Below, piece by piece: positions 32,939-43,856 of a stretch of DNA of 58,000 bases. Location of the stretch: NCBI GenBank assembly GCA_014529385.2, contig CM043952.1, positions 68,829,370 to 68,887,369 of the forward strand. Direction: 5' to 3'. Under the pieces are notes generated by a model, which saw only the letters and a list, made by a program, of their open reading frames with translations, was not told where the DNA came from and searched no databases. The DNA is from Adiantum capillus-veneris (Eukaryota > Streptophyta > Polypodiopsida > Polypodiales > Pteridaceae). The position numbers and the translations under genes are program-made. Each line of letters starts with the position of its first letter. The first letter of the stretch is position 1.

Positions 32939-34042
32939 TCAATCCCATAAATCGGACATGGGAGGGTTGCCTTGGGTATGTTCAGATTCCAAGGCTGGTT
33001 CTTCTTTGCACATCAAAGCTTTAAAAATAGGTGGAGCATTTGCTAAGCCGAAGGGAGCCATGTCAATTTGGAGCTTAGACGATGTAAGTAGATGACTGCC
33101 TATCAACGGATTGATACGTTGAAAGTAGGGCTTTAATCTCCATCCATTGACTCTGGTCTTGTGGAGTTTTATTGATAAATCTGCTAATCTCTAACTACCA
33201 TTTCCAAACTTTGTTTTTATCATGAAAGGTCCCTCCCATCTTTGCAAAAACTTTTTGTCGAGTCGAGTATCAAGTCGGTTATCATAGCGAAGAACCAACA
33301 TACCTTCCTTCAATCCTTTCCCCTTGAGCTTCTTGTTGATTTTATCCCTTTGGCTTGTCGCTTTGGTGATGTAGTGATCAATGGACTCTTCTCTATCTAG
33401 CTCAAGTCGTTGGAGATCTAAGATCCTTTCATGTAGAACCTCTTTTGGTTTTTTTGCCACTCTTGCAAGAACGCGCAAGCTTGAGAGCTCTACCTCAATG
33501 GGGAGAAGTGCCTCCTGTCCATAAACTAGATGAAAAGTGGTGAATTGGGTAGATACCGTGAAAGATGTCCTATACGCCCAAAGAGCAGCCGTCAAATGGC
33601 GATCCCAATCATTAGGCCGGTCCACAAACTGCTTAGAAATGATCTTACATATCATTCCATTCACTTTTTTCACCAATCCATTGCATTGAGGATAGTAGGG
33701 TGTGGAATGCAGGTGTTTCACTTTAAACCTCCTCAAGAGATCATTCAGAAGGTCATCCCTAAAACCCGGGCCTCGATCTGATAAGATTTCTAGGAGTGTT
33801 CCAAACCTACTACAAATATGATCAAAAATAAACTTTGATACCTCTTTAGCTGTGATTCGGGTTGTGCTTGTTGCTTCCGCCCATCGTGTCATGTAGTCAA
33901 CACCCATGATGATGAAAACCTTCCCTGTAGAAGTACGAGGTAGGGGACCTATTGCATCCACACCCCACTTTTCAAAAGGGCCATAAGATATTATTGGGAC
34001 TCGAGGCTCATATGTTAGTCGTCTATCCCCGCAATTTGGCAT
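32939..34042 (-). pseudogene. Integrase of internal B
   Basis: Minus frame 34,042-33,191 carries the catalytic core: WGVDAIGPL, LSDRGPGF and NGLVKKVNG (catalytic Glu replaced by Lys, as in A). It ends at TAG where A has TAC, after KFGNGS; the tail RLADLSIKLHKTRVNGWR continues in frame to about 32,939. Frame is shifted by 1 nt relative to the upstream zinc-binding part near 34,030. Confidence 0.85.
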
Positions 34043-34600
34043 GGCTTACATGCCTTACAACAATATTGGACATCACGATGTAAGCTCGGCCAAATAAACC
34101 CTGCTTGTAAAATCTTCCTACTTGTAATATCTTGAGAAAAGTGACCACCACAGACATCATCATGACATGAAAGAAGAATTTTCTCTATCTCTTGCACACC
34201 TGGTACTCTCCTCAAGACCAAATCTTTCCCTTTGTGATATAAATCATCCCCGATCAACTGGTAAGGTGTGGCCTTCTTAACTAGTCTATGTCTTTGCACC
34301 TTGTCTAAGTGTTTGGGACACTCACCTGCTTGTAGAAAGAAGATAATGTCTTTTAGCTCCTCTTGACCTTGATATTTGGGTTCATATAGTTTCACACCTC
34401 CTACCGCCATTTGAAGCTTTTCATTTGCGAGTAAGTCTGCTTCCTTGTTATGAGTTCTCACAATGTGTTGTACCGTGTTGCTTTAAAACCCTTCATCAAA
34501 GCTCTTACACTACTAAGCCACTCAAACAATGTACGATTCTTGCACCTCCAAGTCCCTTGGATTTGCCTGACCACTAGCAAAGAATCACCTTTTATAATAA
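34015..34600 (-). pseudogene. Second RNase H C-terminal half, linker and integrase zinc domain, internal B
   Basis: 34,461-34,015: HNKEADLLANEKLQ (last RNase H Asp), LIGDDLYHKGKDLVLRRVPG linker (in frame here, unlike A), then integrase HHCC (CHDDVCGGHF, CCKACKPCQIAG). A 1-nt deletion near 34,476 separates it from the preceding GDSLLVVRQ part. Confidence 0.8.
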
Positions 34601-34616
34601 GTCTTTGTATGCCTAA

Positions 34617-35849
34617 TTATTTGCATTCTTCTAACCCAAGGGTTAGAGCAGCATACTCAGCCTCATTTTTAGAGTGAACACTGGGTAGAGTGATACCTTT
34701 TCTAACCATTACCTCCTTGTGTGGGTTCAAAATGATGATTCCCCCTGCTGCTTTGTCTTGTTGGCATTGATAAGCTCCTTCAAAGCATAAACTATGGGCA
34801 TTATCAATCTCCTTCACTTTGAACTGTTTTGAGCCTTCCTCTCTTTGTAGTCGTGATCCTTCCCTTTCTCTCACTTTGTAGGTGAGAATGTCTGCAAGTC
34901 CTGCTCTTGTGCTATCTTCTACAAGGAAAGTGTATTCAAATTCTTGGAGTTCAAGCACCCACTTTGCTATTCTAGATGAGAGGCTCATGTGTTGTACTAC
35001 ATATGGTAGATTGTGCTCTAAGGTGAGAAAAAAAAATGGCACAGGGAGAAGATACGATCGAAACTTCCTTACCGCAAACAAGATTGCAAAGACCACTTTC
35101 TCCATTTCAGTGTATCCCTTCTCGGCCGGAGTCATCACCTTGCTTGCAAAATAGATCGGCCTCATGTATGATGTTTTAGGATCTTTTTGCATCAAAACAA
35201 CACCAATTGCTTCGAAACCTACACTTGGAGTGACATAGTAGGTCTCCTTTGGATCTGGTGGCATTAGGATTGGGAGAGAGCTAAGAATGCCCTTCACTTC
35301 CTCAAAACATTTTGCATGTTCCCTCCCCCATTCAAATGTAGATTGGCTTGCCAACCTATGCAAAGGGGCGATGGCTTCTGCTAGGAGATGGATGAAGCGA
35401 GACATGTACCTCACTTTGTGGTTGAAGGTCATTAGCTCCTTAGTTGTTGTTGGTGGAGATAATGACAAAAGGGCCTCTACTTTAGAGGGATCCACTTGAA
35501 TTCCTTGTGAAGAAACCACATGGCCTAGCAAAACCACCTGAGATTCACCGATATGACACTTCTCTGGGTTGAGTTGTCCCCCAAATTGATGGAGCCTCTT
35601 AAGCCCCTCTTCAACCTTTTGGCAGTGAAGTGATCTACAACTATAAATACAGAAATCATCCATAAAGACTCTTATAGATTTTCCAAAGAATGGATGAAAT
35701 ACAAATATTGTGAATCTCATGAAGGTGCTAGGAGCATTAGTGAGCCCAAAAGGCATTACTCTGAATGAAAAACATCCCCAAGGTGTGATGAAGGTGGTTT
35801 TTGGTTGGTCCTCTTCTGCTATTCTAATTTGAAAATATCCTGAATACAT
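34617..35849 (-). pseudogene. RT palm, RNase H and first half of second RNase H, internal B
   Basis: Same 410-codon frame as in A, to the residue as far as I compared: missing RT motif A Asp at the start, FMDD, FEGA in the second RNase H and the same terminal TAA after LEECK. The shared lesions show that A and B copied an already defective parent. Confidence 0.88.
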
Positions 35850-37045
35850 TCGTGACCTGCTACTTCATTCAAAATTTCATCTTGGAAAGGGAGAGGGAAG
35901 TGGTCCCTCTTTGTCGCAGCGTTGAGGGGTTTGTAATCCATGCAGACCCTCCACTTACCATTCTTCTTGGGAGTGACTATAATAGGTGATACCCATTCGG
36001 AGTTGGATACTGGATAGATGAAGCCAGCCTTCAAGAGTCGATTCACTTCTTGTAGGAGAGCCTTTTGTTTCACAGATCCTAGTCGCCTTAACTTTTGAGC
36101 CACGGGTTTGGTCCCTGGTTTCAATTCAATACGATGTTCTATTACATCTACACCTCTTATTTGTGAGTAGTAAGTGATAAACAAATTGGGATACCTCCTT
36201 ACCATATTGATGTAGGACCTCTTCTCCTCACAAGTAAGATCTTTTGCAAGCATCTTCTCAAATCCTTCTTCAAGGTGCTGGCATCTTTCATCCCCTCGTG
36301 TGTGATTGTCTGTTGGCTTTTCTTCTACAGGAACATCTTGAGTGTTGGCGTTGAATACAATTCCCATAACCTCCAAAGAAGACTCCTCTTCACTGGTTGA
36401 TGCACTGGTTGATGCTTCCTCATCACTTGAGTAAGGACTCTCCTCCTCGCTCTCTTCATCTGCCCTGGTTTCATAGTTGATATCTAGTTGCTTTCCTTCT
36501 CGCCAATCATACACCACCGGTTGACCCTTCTTAAGAATCAAACGACCACTTTCCCATTTTTGATCTGCATTCACAGCAATGAGCCAAGGCCTCCCTAGGA
36601 TGATGGGATAACCCTCCCCCTTAACTGGCATGACATACATATCCACTCGTGCATCTATGTTACATACAGAGACTTTTACATTTTCAATGATCCCCAAACA
36701 CTTCACACTTGAGTTGTTGGCTAGCCTAGCTTGACAATTAGAGGACTTTGTAATTTCAAGCCCTAACTTGTTCATTGATTTTTTCGTGATCACACACATT
36801 TGAGCTCCACCATCAACATATACATTATACACCTTTTTACCCCTTATGTACGCATCCACAATGGGTTCCACATCTTTTTGTAGCTTTGAGGCCACAACCT
36901 TAATGGAAAGATTTGCTTTCTTTTTTGGAATTCTTGTACTTACCAACTTTGGCCATTGCCTTCTTACTTTGGCTGATAGGTGTAGAAGTTGAGGCCATGA
37001 AATGTTTGGCTTTTGGGTTTGTAAATCCTCCAGGATGTTGTAGGG
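35819..37045 (-). pseudogene. Protease and RT N-terminus, internal B
   Basis: Open from the nonsense codon at about 37,046 down to 35,819. The A-run at 36,921 is one base longer than in A, so PYNILEDL, NISWPQLLHLSAKVRRQW and the protease are in the same frame as gag. Protease core NVYVDGGAQMC; RT SEWVSPIIVTPKKNGKWRVC. Ends by the same frameshift before RT motif A as in A. Confidence 0.85.
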
Positions 37046-38235
37046 CTATAGCTCCTTTCCCAATGGGAATTCGTTGATACCAATTTGCCTTCGCCTTGAT
37101 CTTTTCTTCCTGCTACTTTCAGCTTCTTCCATCTTTGACTTCTTCTTCTTGTCCCTTCTGGCTGAATTTGTTCCTTCACTTCTCATGTCTTCATCCTTAT
37201 CATGTGCTCTTGTGCGTTTTTCTGCCGACATAACATCAAAGTTTAGAGTATGCTCATCTATTACCTCTTCTAGCTTGATGATGTTGACTCCTCTTTCTTC
37301 CTCCTCATGTGGGACGGGAGGTATATTTGCGGGTGGTGGTGGTCGACGAAGGATTTGTGGGCCTTGAGCTAGTTCTTGTTGCACAGTGAGAGGAGGCGGT
37401 ATGGGGGGATATATGTCTCCCGAAAGTCGCCTTGGATGTGGACAATTGTACATGCCATGGCCCATTTCATTGCAATTCCAACATCTCAACTCTTGAGCTG
37501 TCTTCGTTGATTGCGATTCCCTTCTCTTGGTTGTCGTTGTTGAGGTAGGCCCTGTACTAGATTCAGAGTGAGGTTCTCAAGTTATTGAGTTAGCCTTTGT
37601 AAAACCTCTTGTTGAGAGTTATCTCCTATTTGTGAAGATTGTGCAAGAGAGGCCCTAATTGGTGCTTCCATGGTTTGTGAAGACTCCCTCTCACTCACTT
37701 CATTCAAACCCCTTGCTCTATGTGCTTGTAAGTGTAGTTTTCTAAACTTGATGATGGCTACCTCACGTGCTTCTTCGAAGGTGGATGGGAATTTTTGCTC
37801 TACTTTAGCCTTTAAAAGTGGATACAAGCCAACCATGAATCTCTCTTTTTTTAGAAAGTTAGGTGCACCACCATGATTTTCTAATGTAGCCTCCCACCTA
37901 CCCCATAGATTGACAAAGGTTGCCTCATAAGAGGGATAGTCTTCAAGTGATACCTGCTTATGTCCAATAAGACATTTCCATAGTCCTTCAAAAGTATCAC
38001 CTTGCCCGAACTTGGAGAGGAAGCTTGCTCGCAATCTCTCCAAATTGGACTTGATTTGGGGTTGCAAGGTCTCATACCATGCTTTAGCTTCTGCTTTTAG
38101 AACAAATGGGAACGCTCGTAGCTTTACTTCCTCTTCATCTCTCCCGGATATGAGATGTGCCATCTCCAAGTTGTCAAGAAACACTTGCGCATCTTCCCCA
38201 CTTCTTGCATAGAACGTGGGAAAAGAACTTGACAT
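37046..38235 (-). pseudogene. gag: gag of internal B, broken
   Basis: Starts MSSSFPTFYARSGEDAQVFL at 38,235, identical plan to A. Nonsense codon at 37,582 (RLTQ-stop where A has Gln), a 1-nt deletion near 37,497, then the zinc knuckle CWNCNEMGHGMYNC at 37,483-37,442, and a further nonsense codon at 37,046 (KEL-stop, GAG to TAG relative to A). Confidence 0.88.
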
Positions 38236-38321
38236 TTTGTTTAGACTTTTTGAAATTTCTTTTTTTTGAAAGAAACTTTTCTCTTACGGGCCGCACAAGA
38301 TTGTTGACACTATAAATCTGA

Positions 38322-38534
38322 TTACATTAAAATGAAGATGTAGACATCCATTGTTAATTTGTACTTTATCATAGGTAGAATAAATGGATTTATTGAAGCA
38401 TTGATTTCATTGAGGCGAGTGGATCCAAATATCCTCCTTATGATAGATTGAAACCTAAACTTAGTTGCAATGATTATATGAATGGATTGCCGAGTAATAG
38501 GCCTAAAAGGTTCATTGTTTTGATCGTGATTCAT
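38322..38534 (-). CDS. Leader ORF N of internal B (conserved small protein, unknown function)
   Basis: 70 codons, intact: MNHDQNNEPFRPITRQSIHI, IIATKFRFQSIIRRIFGSTR, LNEINASINPFILPMIKY and a C-terminal DVYIFILM. Compared with leader ORF N of element C most codon differences are silent (Arg CGC/AGG, Leu CTC/TTG, Glu GAA/GAG, Ile ATC/ATA, Asn AAT/AAC, Pro CCA/CCT). That pattern indicates selection on a protein. Located 86 nt upstream of gag. Function unknown; no homology that I recognise. Confidence 0.65.
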   Translation of the reverse strand: MNHDQNNEPFRPITRQSIHIIIATKFRFQSIIRRIFGSTRLNEINASINPFILPMIKYKLTMDVYIFILM

Positions 38535-38617
38535 GTGCTACTCCTCGTTGTTGGTTTGAAGACCTCGTTCCTTCATATGGCCCTTGAGCACCCCTTCACC
38601 ACTCCTTGTTCCTGCAT

Positions 38618-38833
38618 TTAAAACAAAATGAAAACGTGAACATCAAAAGAAGTTTCATAATTGATGATTGGAAGTATAATTGGATTGGGTGATGCCAGTA
38701 ATTCTCTAAGTCTTTCTGCACCAAACATAAAAACAATGCGTTGCTGGAAAAAGACTTTTCTATCTATGTGAACATTTACTCTAATGTGTTGTGCAAAATG
38801 AAATGGATAGATGGGAACTCCATTGTTCATCAC
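38618..38833 (-). CDS. Leader ORF P of internal B (conserved small protein, unknown function)
   Basis: 71 codons, intact, two residues different from A (VFFQQ and LRELL). Begins 32 nt downstream of the primer-binding site and ends 83 nt before leader ORF N. Contains QQRIVFMFGAERL, NPIILPIINY and FDVHVFILF. Confidence 0.6.
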   Translation of the reverse strand: MMNNGVPIYPFHFAQHIRVNVHIDRKVFFQQRIVFMFGAERLRELLASPNPIILPIINYETSFDVHVFILF

Positions 38834-38864
38834 TAAAAAATTTGAAGGTAACTTGAAAATATGT

Positions 38865-38882
38865 TCCTCAATGGGGGCACCA
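38865..38882 (-). promoter_or_regulatory. Primer-binding site of internal B
   Basis: TGGTGCCCCCATTGAGGA on the minus strand, one mismatch to internal A and element C, 5 nt after the LTR3 end. Confidence 0.7.
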
Positions 38883-38887
38883 CTTTA

Positions 38888-41359
38888 TGATGGCGAGCTT
38901 TTTGAAATGGGGCTTCTAAACCCAAACCAATGGGCCTACCCTCACAAAATGTTCGTAAAGAGGTACGCACACTACTTGGGGCACCACCTTCTTTTCGAAC
39001 TGGAGAAGGAAACCAATCAAAATAACACTTGCACTCACCCACTCAAGCAACACACTTTGAAAACCCCCTTACTCTATATACACTTTGGACACTTGAACAC
39101 CATCAATGATTATGCAACCCAATGCCGTGCATCAAAATGAAATATGCAATTTGTGGAATAGCATTCACCTTCTCCCCATAAGAATACCCATAATACATCC
39201 AAACTCTTCCTCTCTCAAGCACTCATCAAAAAATCATGCGCACAAGACTTGCCTCTCAAACACGCAAGAGAATCACTTACATCCAAACTGAAAATGAAAA
39301 TTGCAAATTTGTGGAATAGCATTCACCTTCTCCCCATAAGAATACCCATAATACATCCAAACTCTTCCTCTCTCAAGCACTCATCAAAAAATCATGCGCA
39401 CAAGACTTGCCTCTCAAACACACAAGAGAATCACTTACATCAAACTAACACACTTTGCATAGAGAGCTCATCTCCATCTATGCAATGCCGTGACACAAAT
39501 AAAATCACCATGAGAGGTAGCCACAAATTGCAAAATGAAATATGCAATTTGTGGAATAGCATTCACCTTCTCCCCATAAGAATACCCATAATACATCCAA
39601 ACTCTTCCTCTCTCAAGCACTCATCAAAAAATCATGCGCACAATACTTGCCTCTCAAACACACAAGAGAATCACTTACATCAAACTAACACACTTTGCAT
39701 AGAGAGCTCATCTCCATCTATGCAATGCCGTGACACAAATAAAATCACCATGAGAGGTAGCCACATGCATATGTAATGAAGCAAAAGAGAGTTGGAGTGA
39801 GAAATTTCTTTAGACCAATTGAATAAGTGTGGAGAAACAAACCAATGGTAAATTGAGAATAGAACACTTACTTGATTTCTCGCACACCTTTTAAGGGGAG
39901 GACAGATGCTGGCTAACCATCACGAATTGCGACACTTGAAAGTTTTGAAGATGATTTCATGATCATTGACATAACCATGAGAGAGATAATGATGTATTTA
40001 CAAGTTATTGAGGTGCTACAAATGATTTATTGGGTTGATGGAGTAAGAGATTGTAGAATGGAAAGAGTGGAGAATAGAGTTGCACTTCCTCCAAAGAGGA
40101 GGGTTAGGAGGGAGCATGTGAAAGAGGGAGAGTTGGGGTTTTCTCTACTATTGATCAAGAAACAACATGAAGTTGAAAATATAGGTGTGTGTCCTTGAGT
40201 CTCTCCAAGGGGGGCTATTTATAGTTGTGTAGGAGTGGGATTATGCTACACTTAATTAGAGTAAGTGATTAGACCTAATTAAGTGTCCTTTGACCACTCA
40301 TTGAATATTGGACATAAAAGGGACTATTTATTCACCAAAAATATCATTTTAAACCGTGAAGGCTTCATAGGGGTGCATAATGTAGGTGGGGCCCACCATG
40401 AGGCCCTACGGGTGGCTCCTGCGAGGTATCTCAACTTGTCTGTCTTGGCATTTAGAAAGCATCTTTAGGTTGGTCCCATCACATGCAAGTGACCTTGAAC
40501 ACTCATTGCTCTTCTAGAAGATGAGTAGGGGAAAAATATAATCTCACCCTCTTGATTTACTTGATTTGCAGTTCCCTTTTGCTGCGAATCTGACAGATTT
40601 ACACTATTTTGACCATAATATTTTACCAGTAGCTCGGAATGACATGCTTCAAAAGGCAAAATTGACCTTCTCAGCATGTTTGATATGAATTTGAACTATT
40701 CTTCATGTCCATGGACCAAGGAATTCGGTTTGGAAGGTCCATGCTAGGCTAGGGAACCTTTTGCTTCCAAGTCTTCTTGTATGGGCCCTTTGCTTGTATG
40801 CATCCAAGGGGAATCATGCTTTTTCAAAAGGCTATGATTCTTAAACAAATAGAGGAGGGCCCAATATTATTTTCTTGTGAAAAGAATATACACTTGGAGT
40901 CTTTTTGAAAGGAGAGAAACTATATGTATATTCTTAAGAGAGATTGGGCCACCTATGTAGGGGGCATAGAAGACTTGTAGAGAGGGACCATAATCTTTGG
41001 TAAAGACAAGTGGAGAGTTGATTTCCATGGGAATTTATCTATATGGGGTGGAAGATGGATATATTATTTTTCTACTACTAATTCACAAGAGGTAAGAAAG
41101 TTTGGGGGTATATAGTTGGTTATTGTATGCTTATTCTATTTACAAAGCAAAAAAGAAAAGGGTGGTAATATAAATATATGACTAAGGTGACATTTTTGGG
41201 AAGAGTATAATGTATGTGTCGCCACAAAGGTTAAACGAAGAGGGGGAATTTACTCTAGATAACTTAATAGCGTAGAAAACTATAAACACATATGAGGAAG
41301 AGGACGTTGAGTAGGCTGACAAATGTTGCAAAAAGATGGTTACCATTTTATGTCACTCA
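38888..41359 (-). mobile_element. Family A/B LTR3 (5'-most LTR of the array)
   Basis: 2,472 bp, 398 bp longer than LTR1 and LTR2 because a ~240-bp segment is present almost three times (39,141-39,775). Termini TGATGGCGAG ... CACTCA, followed by target duplication CTAC at 41,360-41,363. TATA at 40,215-40,224 on the minus strand. Confidence 0.88.
39141..39775. repeat. ~242-bp tandem triplication within LTR3
   Basis: The block AATTTGTGGAATAGCATTCACC ... ATGAGAGGTAGCCACA starts at about 39,147 (truncated, 156 bp), 39,303 and 39,545. LTR1 and LTR2 have one copy each (20,120-20,356; 30,940-31,176). Confidence 0.9.
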
Positions 41360-43557
41360 CTACCAAGAACTCAGCTCTGAGACCCTCTTCCTGCCAATGA
41401 GGTGCTGCAGCAGCAGGGCGAGCCTCTCTCTGTGATGCCTGTATGTGACGTCCCAGTGGAATAGTGTATTGAAAGAAAGGGACACCTGGGTAATCTGCAA
41501 AAGAGAAAGTGTCCCTCCAAAGCCACTCTCCAAGATCCCACTATACTGATGCCATTGGACATCACTCCCAAGCCCACAGTCTCCAATGTCCAGTCTCAAG
41601 AGCAACAAGGCTAGGATTGATGACACAAGTCCTCCCACAGATGCCACCACTCGGATCCTCTCAAAACAACACTCTTCCACCTACGGGGCCTCTACTGCAA
41701 CTCGATGTAAGCGTCCCTCACCTTGTAACAAAAAACAGAGAAGGAAAAGTCTTTGAGCAAGCCGGAATTGAGATGAGAACCTCCAATTGCATGAAGACTC
41801 CCATGCATCTGGGTGCTGCTGACTCAAGAGGTGTGAGCCACTCAGCTGTTACTACCTCTTAGATTTCTTGGCCCATGATCTACACCCCTCTCATGCCCTG
41901 TATAGCTGAAAGCCCTGCAGCTCCTCTGAAAAGCCTAGAAACTGTAACCAGTCACCTAAAGAGCGTGCTGGACCTACTACCATGGGACCCTAGGAAACAT
42001 GAGGCCGACTACCAACCAAGTGGCCTCCCTGAGTGCTAACCATGGGGTTACAAACAAGGGGCTGTCCCAGGCTCTCCTCCGTGCAAGCAGGCTGCCGTTG
42101 CTCTAGGCTTTGTTGTAAGTGCTCCCAAGGTTGAAGCAAACCCACAGTGAAGCAGTCCTCCAGTCTCCTGCTCAAACCAATTCTGCGCATCTCTGTGAAG
42201 ATCCATGTGGTCAAAGGTTGCCAGGGCCCTCCTGCCTGAGGCACCCTAGCACAAAGCCACTGTAGCAAGAACTCCTTCCAGGGCTCCTCACCTGGAAGAA
42301 GTCCTCAAACGATGAACTTCCCAAGAAGGGCTATGATTTTCTATGCTGGGTCTATGATCCCAAGCCCTCCCTGTGAACAAGGAAGAGTGATGACCTACCA
42401 AGCCACTTTGGCCCAGGCTGTCTGAGTGTCACGCCTTGACCAAAGGAAGTTCTGATCAGCCTCTCTACCTGGATGATACAGAAACTCAAGAAGATCCAGC
42501 AAGAAGTGATGTACCACATAGTAGCCAACAACACATGGTAGGCCACTACAACTCTGCTAGCCAAAGAAATTTGTGCAGAGCTCCAATGTAACAAGTTACT
42601 CCTGATAGATAGGAGGAGGGGAGCAATCTGCTTCTCGGGATACAAGTCCAAACCAACCTGACAACCCAAGTACCGAACTACAGTCCCTGGGGGAATCCAC
42701 CTAAAACCCTCATCTGGCATCCAATCGGGTACAGGAGCACTACCAACCGAGAAATCACTGTGCCAGATGCACAACAAAAGGTCTCAAGAGCCTGCTCACA
42801 GCTGTGAAGGTTGGCCTCCTAGCCATCCAAGTACAAGGTTAAGTCGTCACAGCAAACTCAGTGTCTAGTAGCTTATCTCCTCGAATAGGGAGTGTTAAGC
42901 CCCATAGACCAACCTGCTGCAACACCAAAAACCTGCTCATTGCCTCAGCATAGAACAGAAAGAGGAATGGGGCAAGAGGGCAGCCTTGTCTAACCAAACG
43001 TGTGAGCATGAAATGATCACCTCTACCTCCTGACAAAAGTACCTGACTGTGTGCCTATCTTTTGTACAAAGCACACACCCCTCTGATCCAAGCATCTGAG
43101 AAGCCCATCCTACATAGAGTGCCCTCCAAAAAGTCCCAGTCAACTCTGTCGTAGGCCTTCTAAAATTAAGAGGAATAATCATCAGATCCTCAATACGGAT
43201 CCGCGCTTGGGCAGAAGCCTCCCAAAAAGTAAAGATGTTGTCAAGGATACTGCACTCCTTGACAAAACTTGTCTCAGTCACATGTATAAGGCTCTCTAGA
43301 AGTGGATGGATCCTCAAACTTAAAGCCTTGGCAAGAATTTTTAGGCTGAGTTGAGGATGGTGATGGGACAGCATTGTCGAATCTCATCCAAGGAGCCACC
43401 CTCCTTGGGAATGAGCTAGATGAGACCCTCATCATGCTGTCAGGCATCTCTCCTGTGTGCAAGATGTACTAAAAAGCACTGCAGAGATCTAGGCCAAGCA
43501 AGTCCCAGTACTCCAAGAAAAAATTGGGAGTCAAGCCATCCTCACCTAGATAGCTAC
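41360..43557 (-). pseudogene. L1-like LINE ORF2, segment 2: reverse transcriptase
   Basis: Minus strand. At the right edge the frame enters LGEDGLTPNFFLEYWDLLGL (RT start); further pieces are 43,374-42,937 (LSLKILAKALSLRIHPLLES, VKECSILDNIFTFWEA), 43,036-42,839 (RQGCPLAPFLFLFYAEAM) and 42,777-42,352 (VVRYLGCQVGLDL, WSSAQISLASRVVVAYHVLL). The catalytic FADD box near 42,844-42,856 is destroyed by a 1-nt deletion (reads FAVTT-stop). More frameshifts precede 42,352. It joins segment 1 across element C and segment 3 across the tandem array. Confidence 0.88.
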
Positions 43558-43816
43558 TGAAGCGGTCCGGGGCGGGCAACAAGAAGAGCAACCTCTAGAC
43601 ACCCTTCAAGGCTCCCGTGCTGCTCAATGGGGCTGGGGCACAACACAACACAAACCAAAACAACAAACCCCCAGCCATATCCCAACTACACAAGGGGCAC
43701 CACCTAGTTTAAGAGCGAACTAGGACGCAAAAGAGGAGAATCGTTAGAGCAACCCACAAACAAGCAAGGAATTTACACTAACCCTAACACCAATGGAACA
43801 CTCTCACACACTAAAA

Positions 43817-43856
<40 letters not shown>

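Larger units (their letters stand above)
19865..41363 (-). mobile_element. Tandem Ty3/gypsy array: LTR1-internal A-LTR2-internal B-LTR3 with one outer target duplication
   Basis: Three copies of one LTR (19,869-21,942; 30,689-32,762; 38,888-41,359) alternate with two copies of one internal region (A, 21,943-30,688, with an inserted solo LTR; B, 32,763-38,887). The only target duplication is at the outer ends: CTAC at 19,865-19,868 and 41,360-41,363. Sense strand is minus. Domain order is gag, protease, RT, RNase H, second RNase H, integrase, matching Tat-like gypsy elements without chromodomain. One insertion followed by unequal exchange between its LTRs in two copies of the locus best explains the arrangement. 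It sits inside the ORF2 of a LINE. Confidence 0.9.

Noticed and set aside
39249-39776. 175-codon frame in LTR3
   Set aside because: Created by the 242-bp triplication of LTR sequence; the single-copy LTRs give only short frames and no conservation argument.
19869-41359. Three independent LTR element insertions
   Set aside because: Only one TSD pair exists, at the outer ends; LTR2 has no flanking duplication and serves both internals.
41509-41862. 117-codon plus-strand frame
   Set aside because: Opposite strand of the LINE RT; shadow frame.
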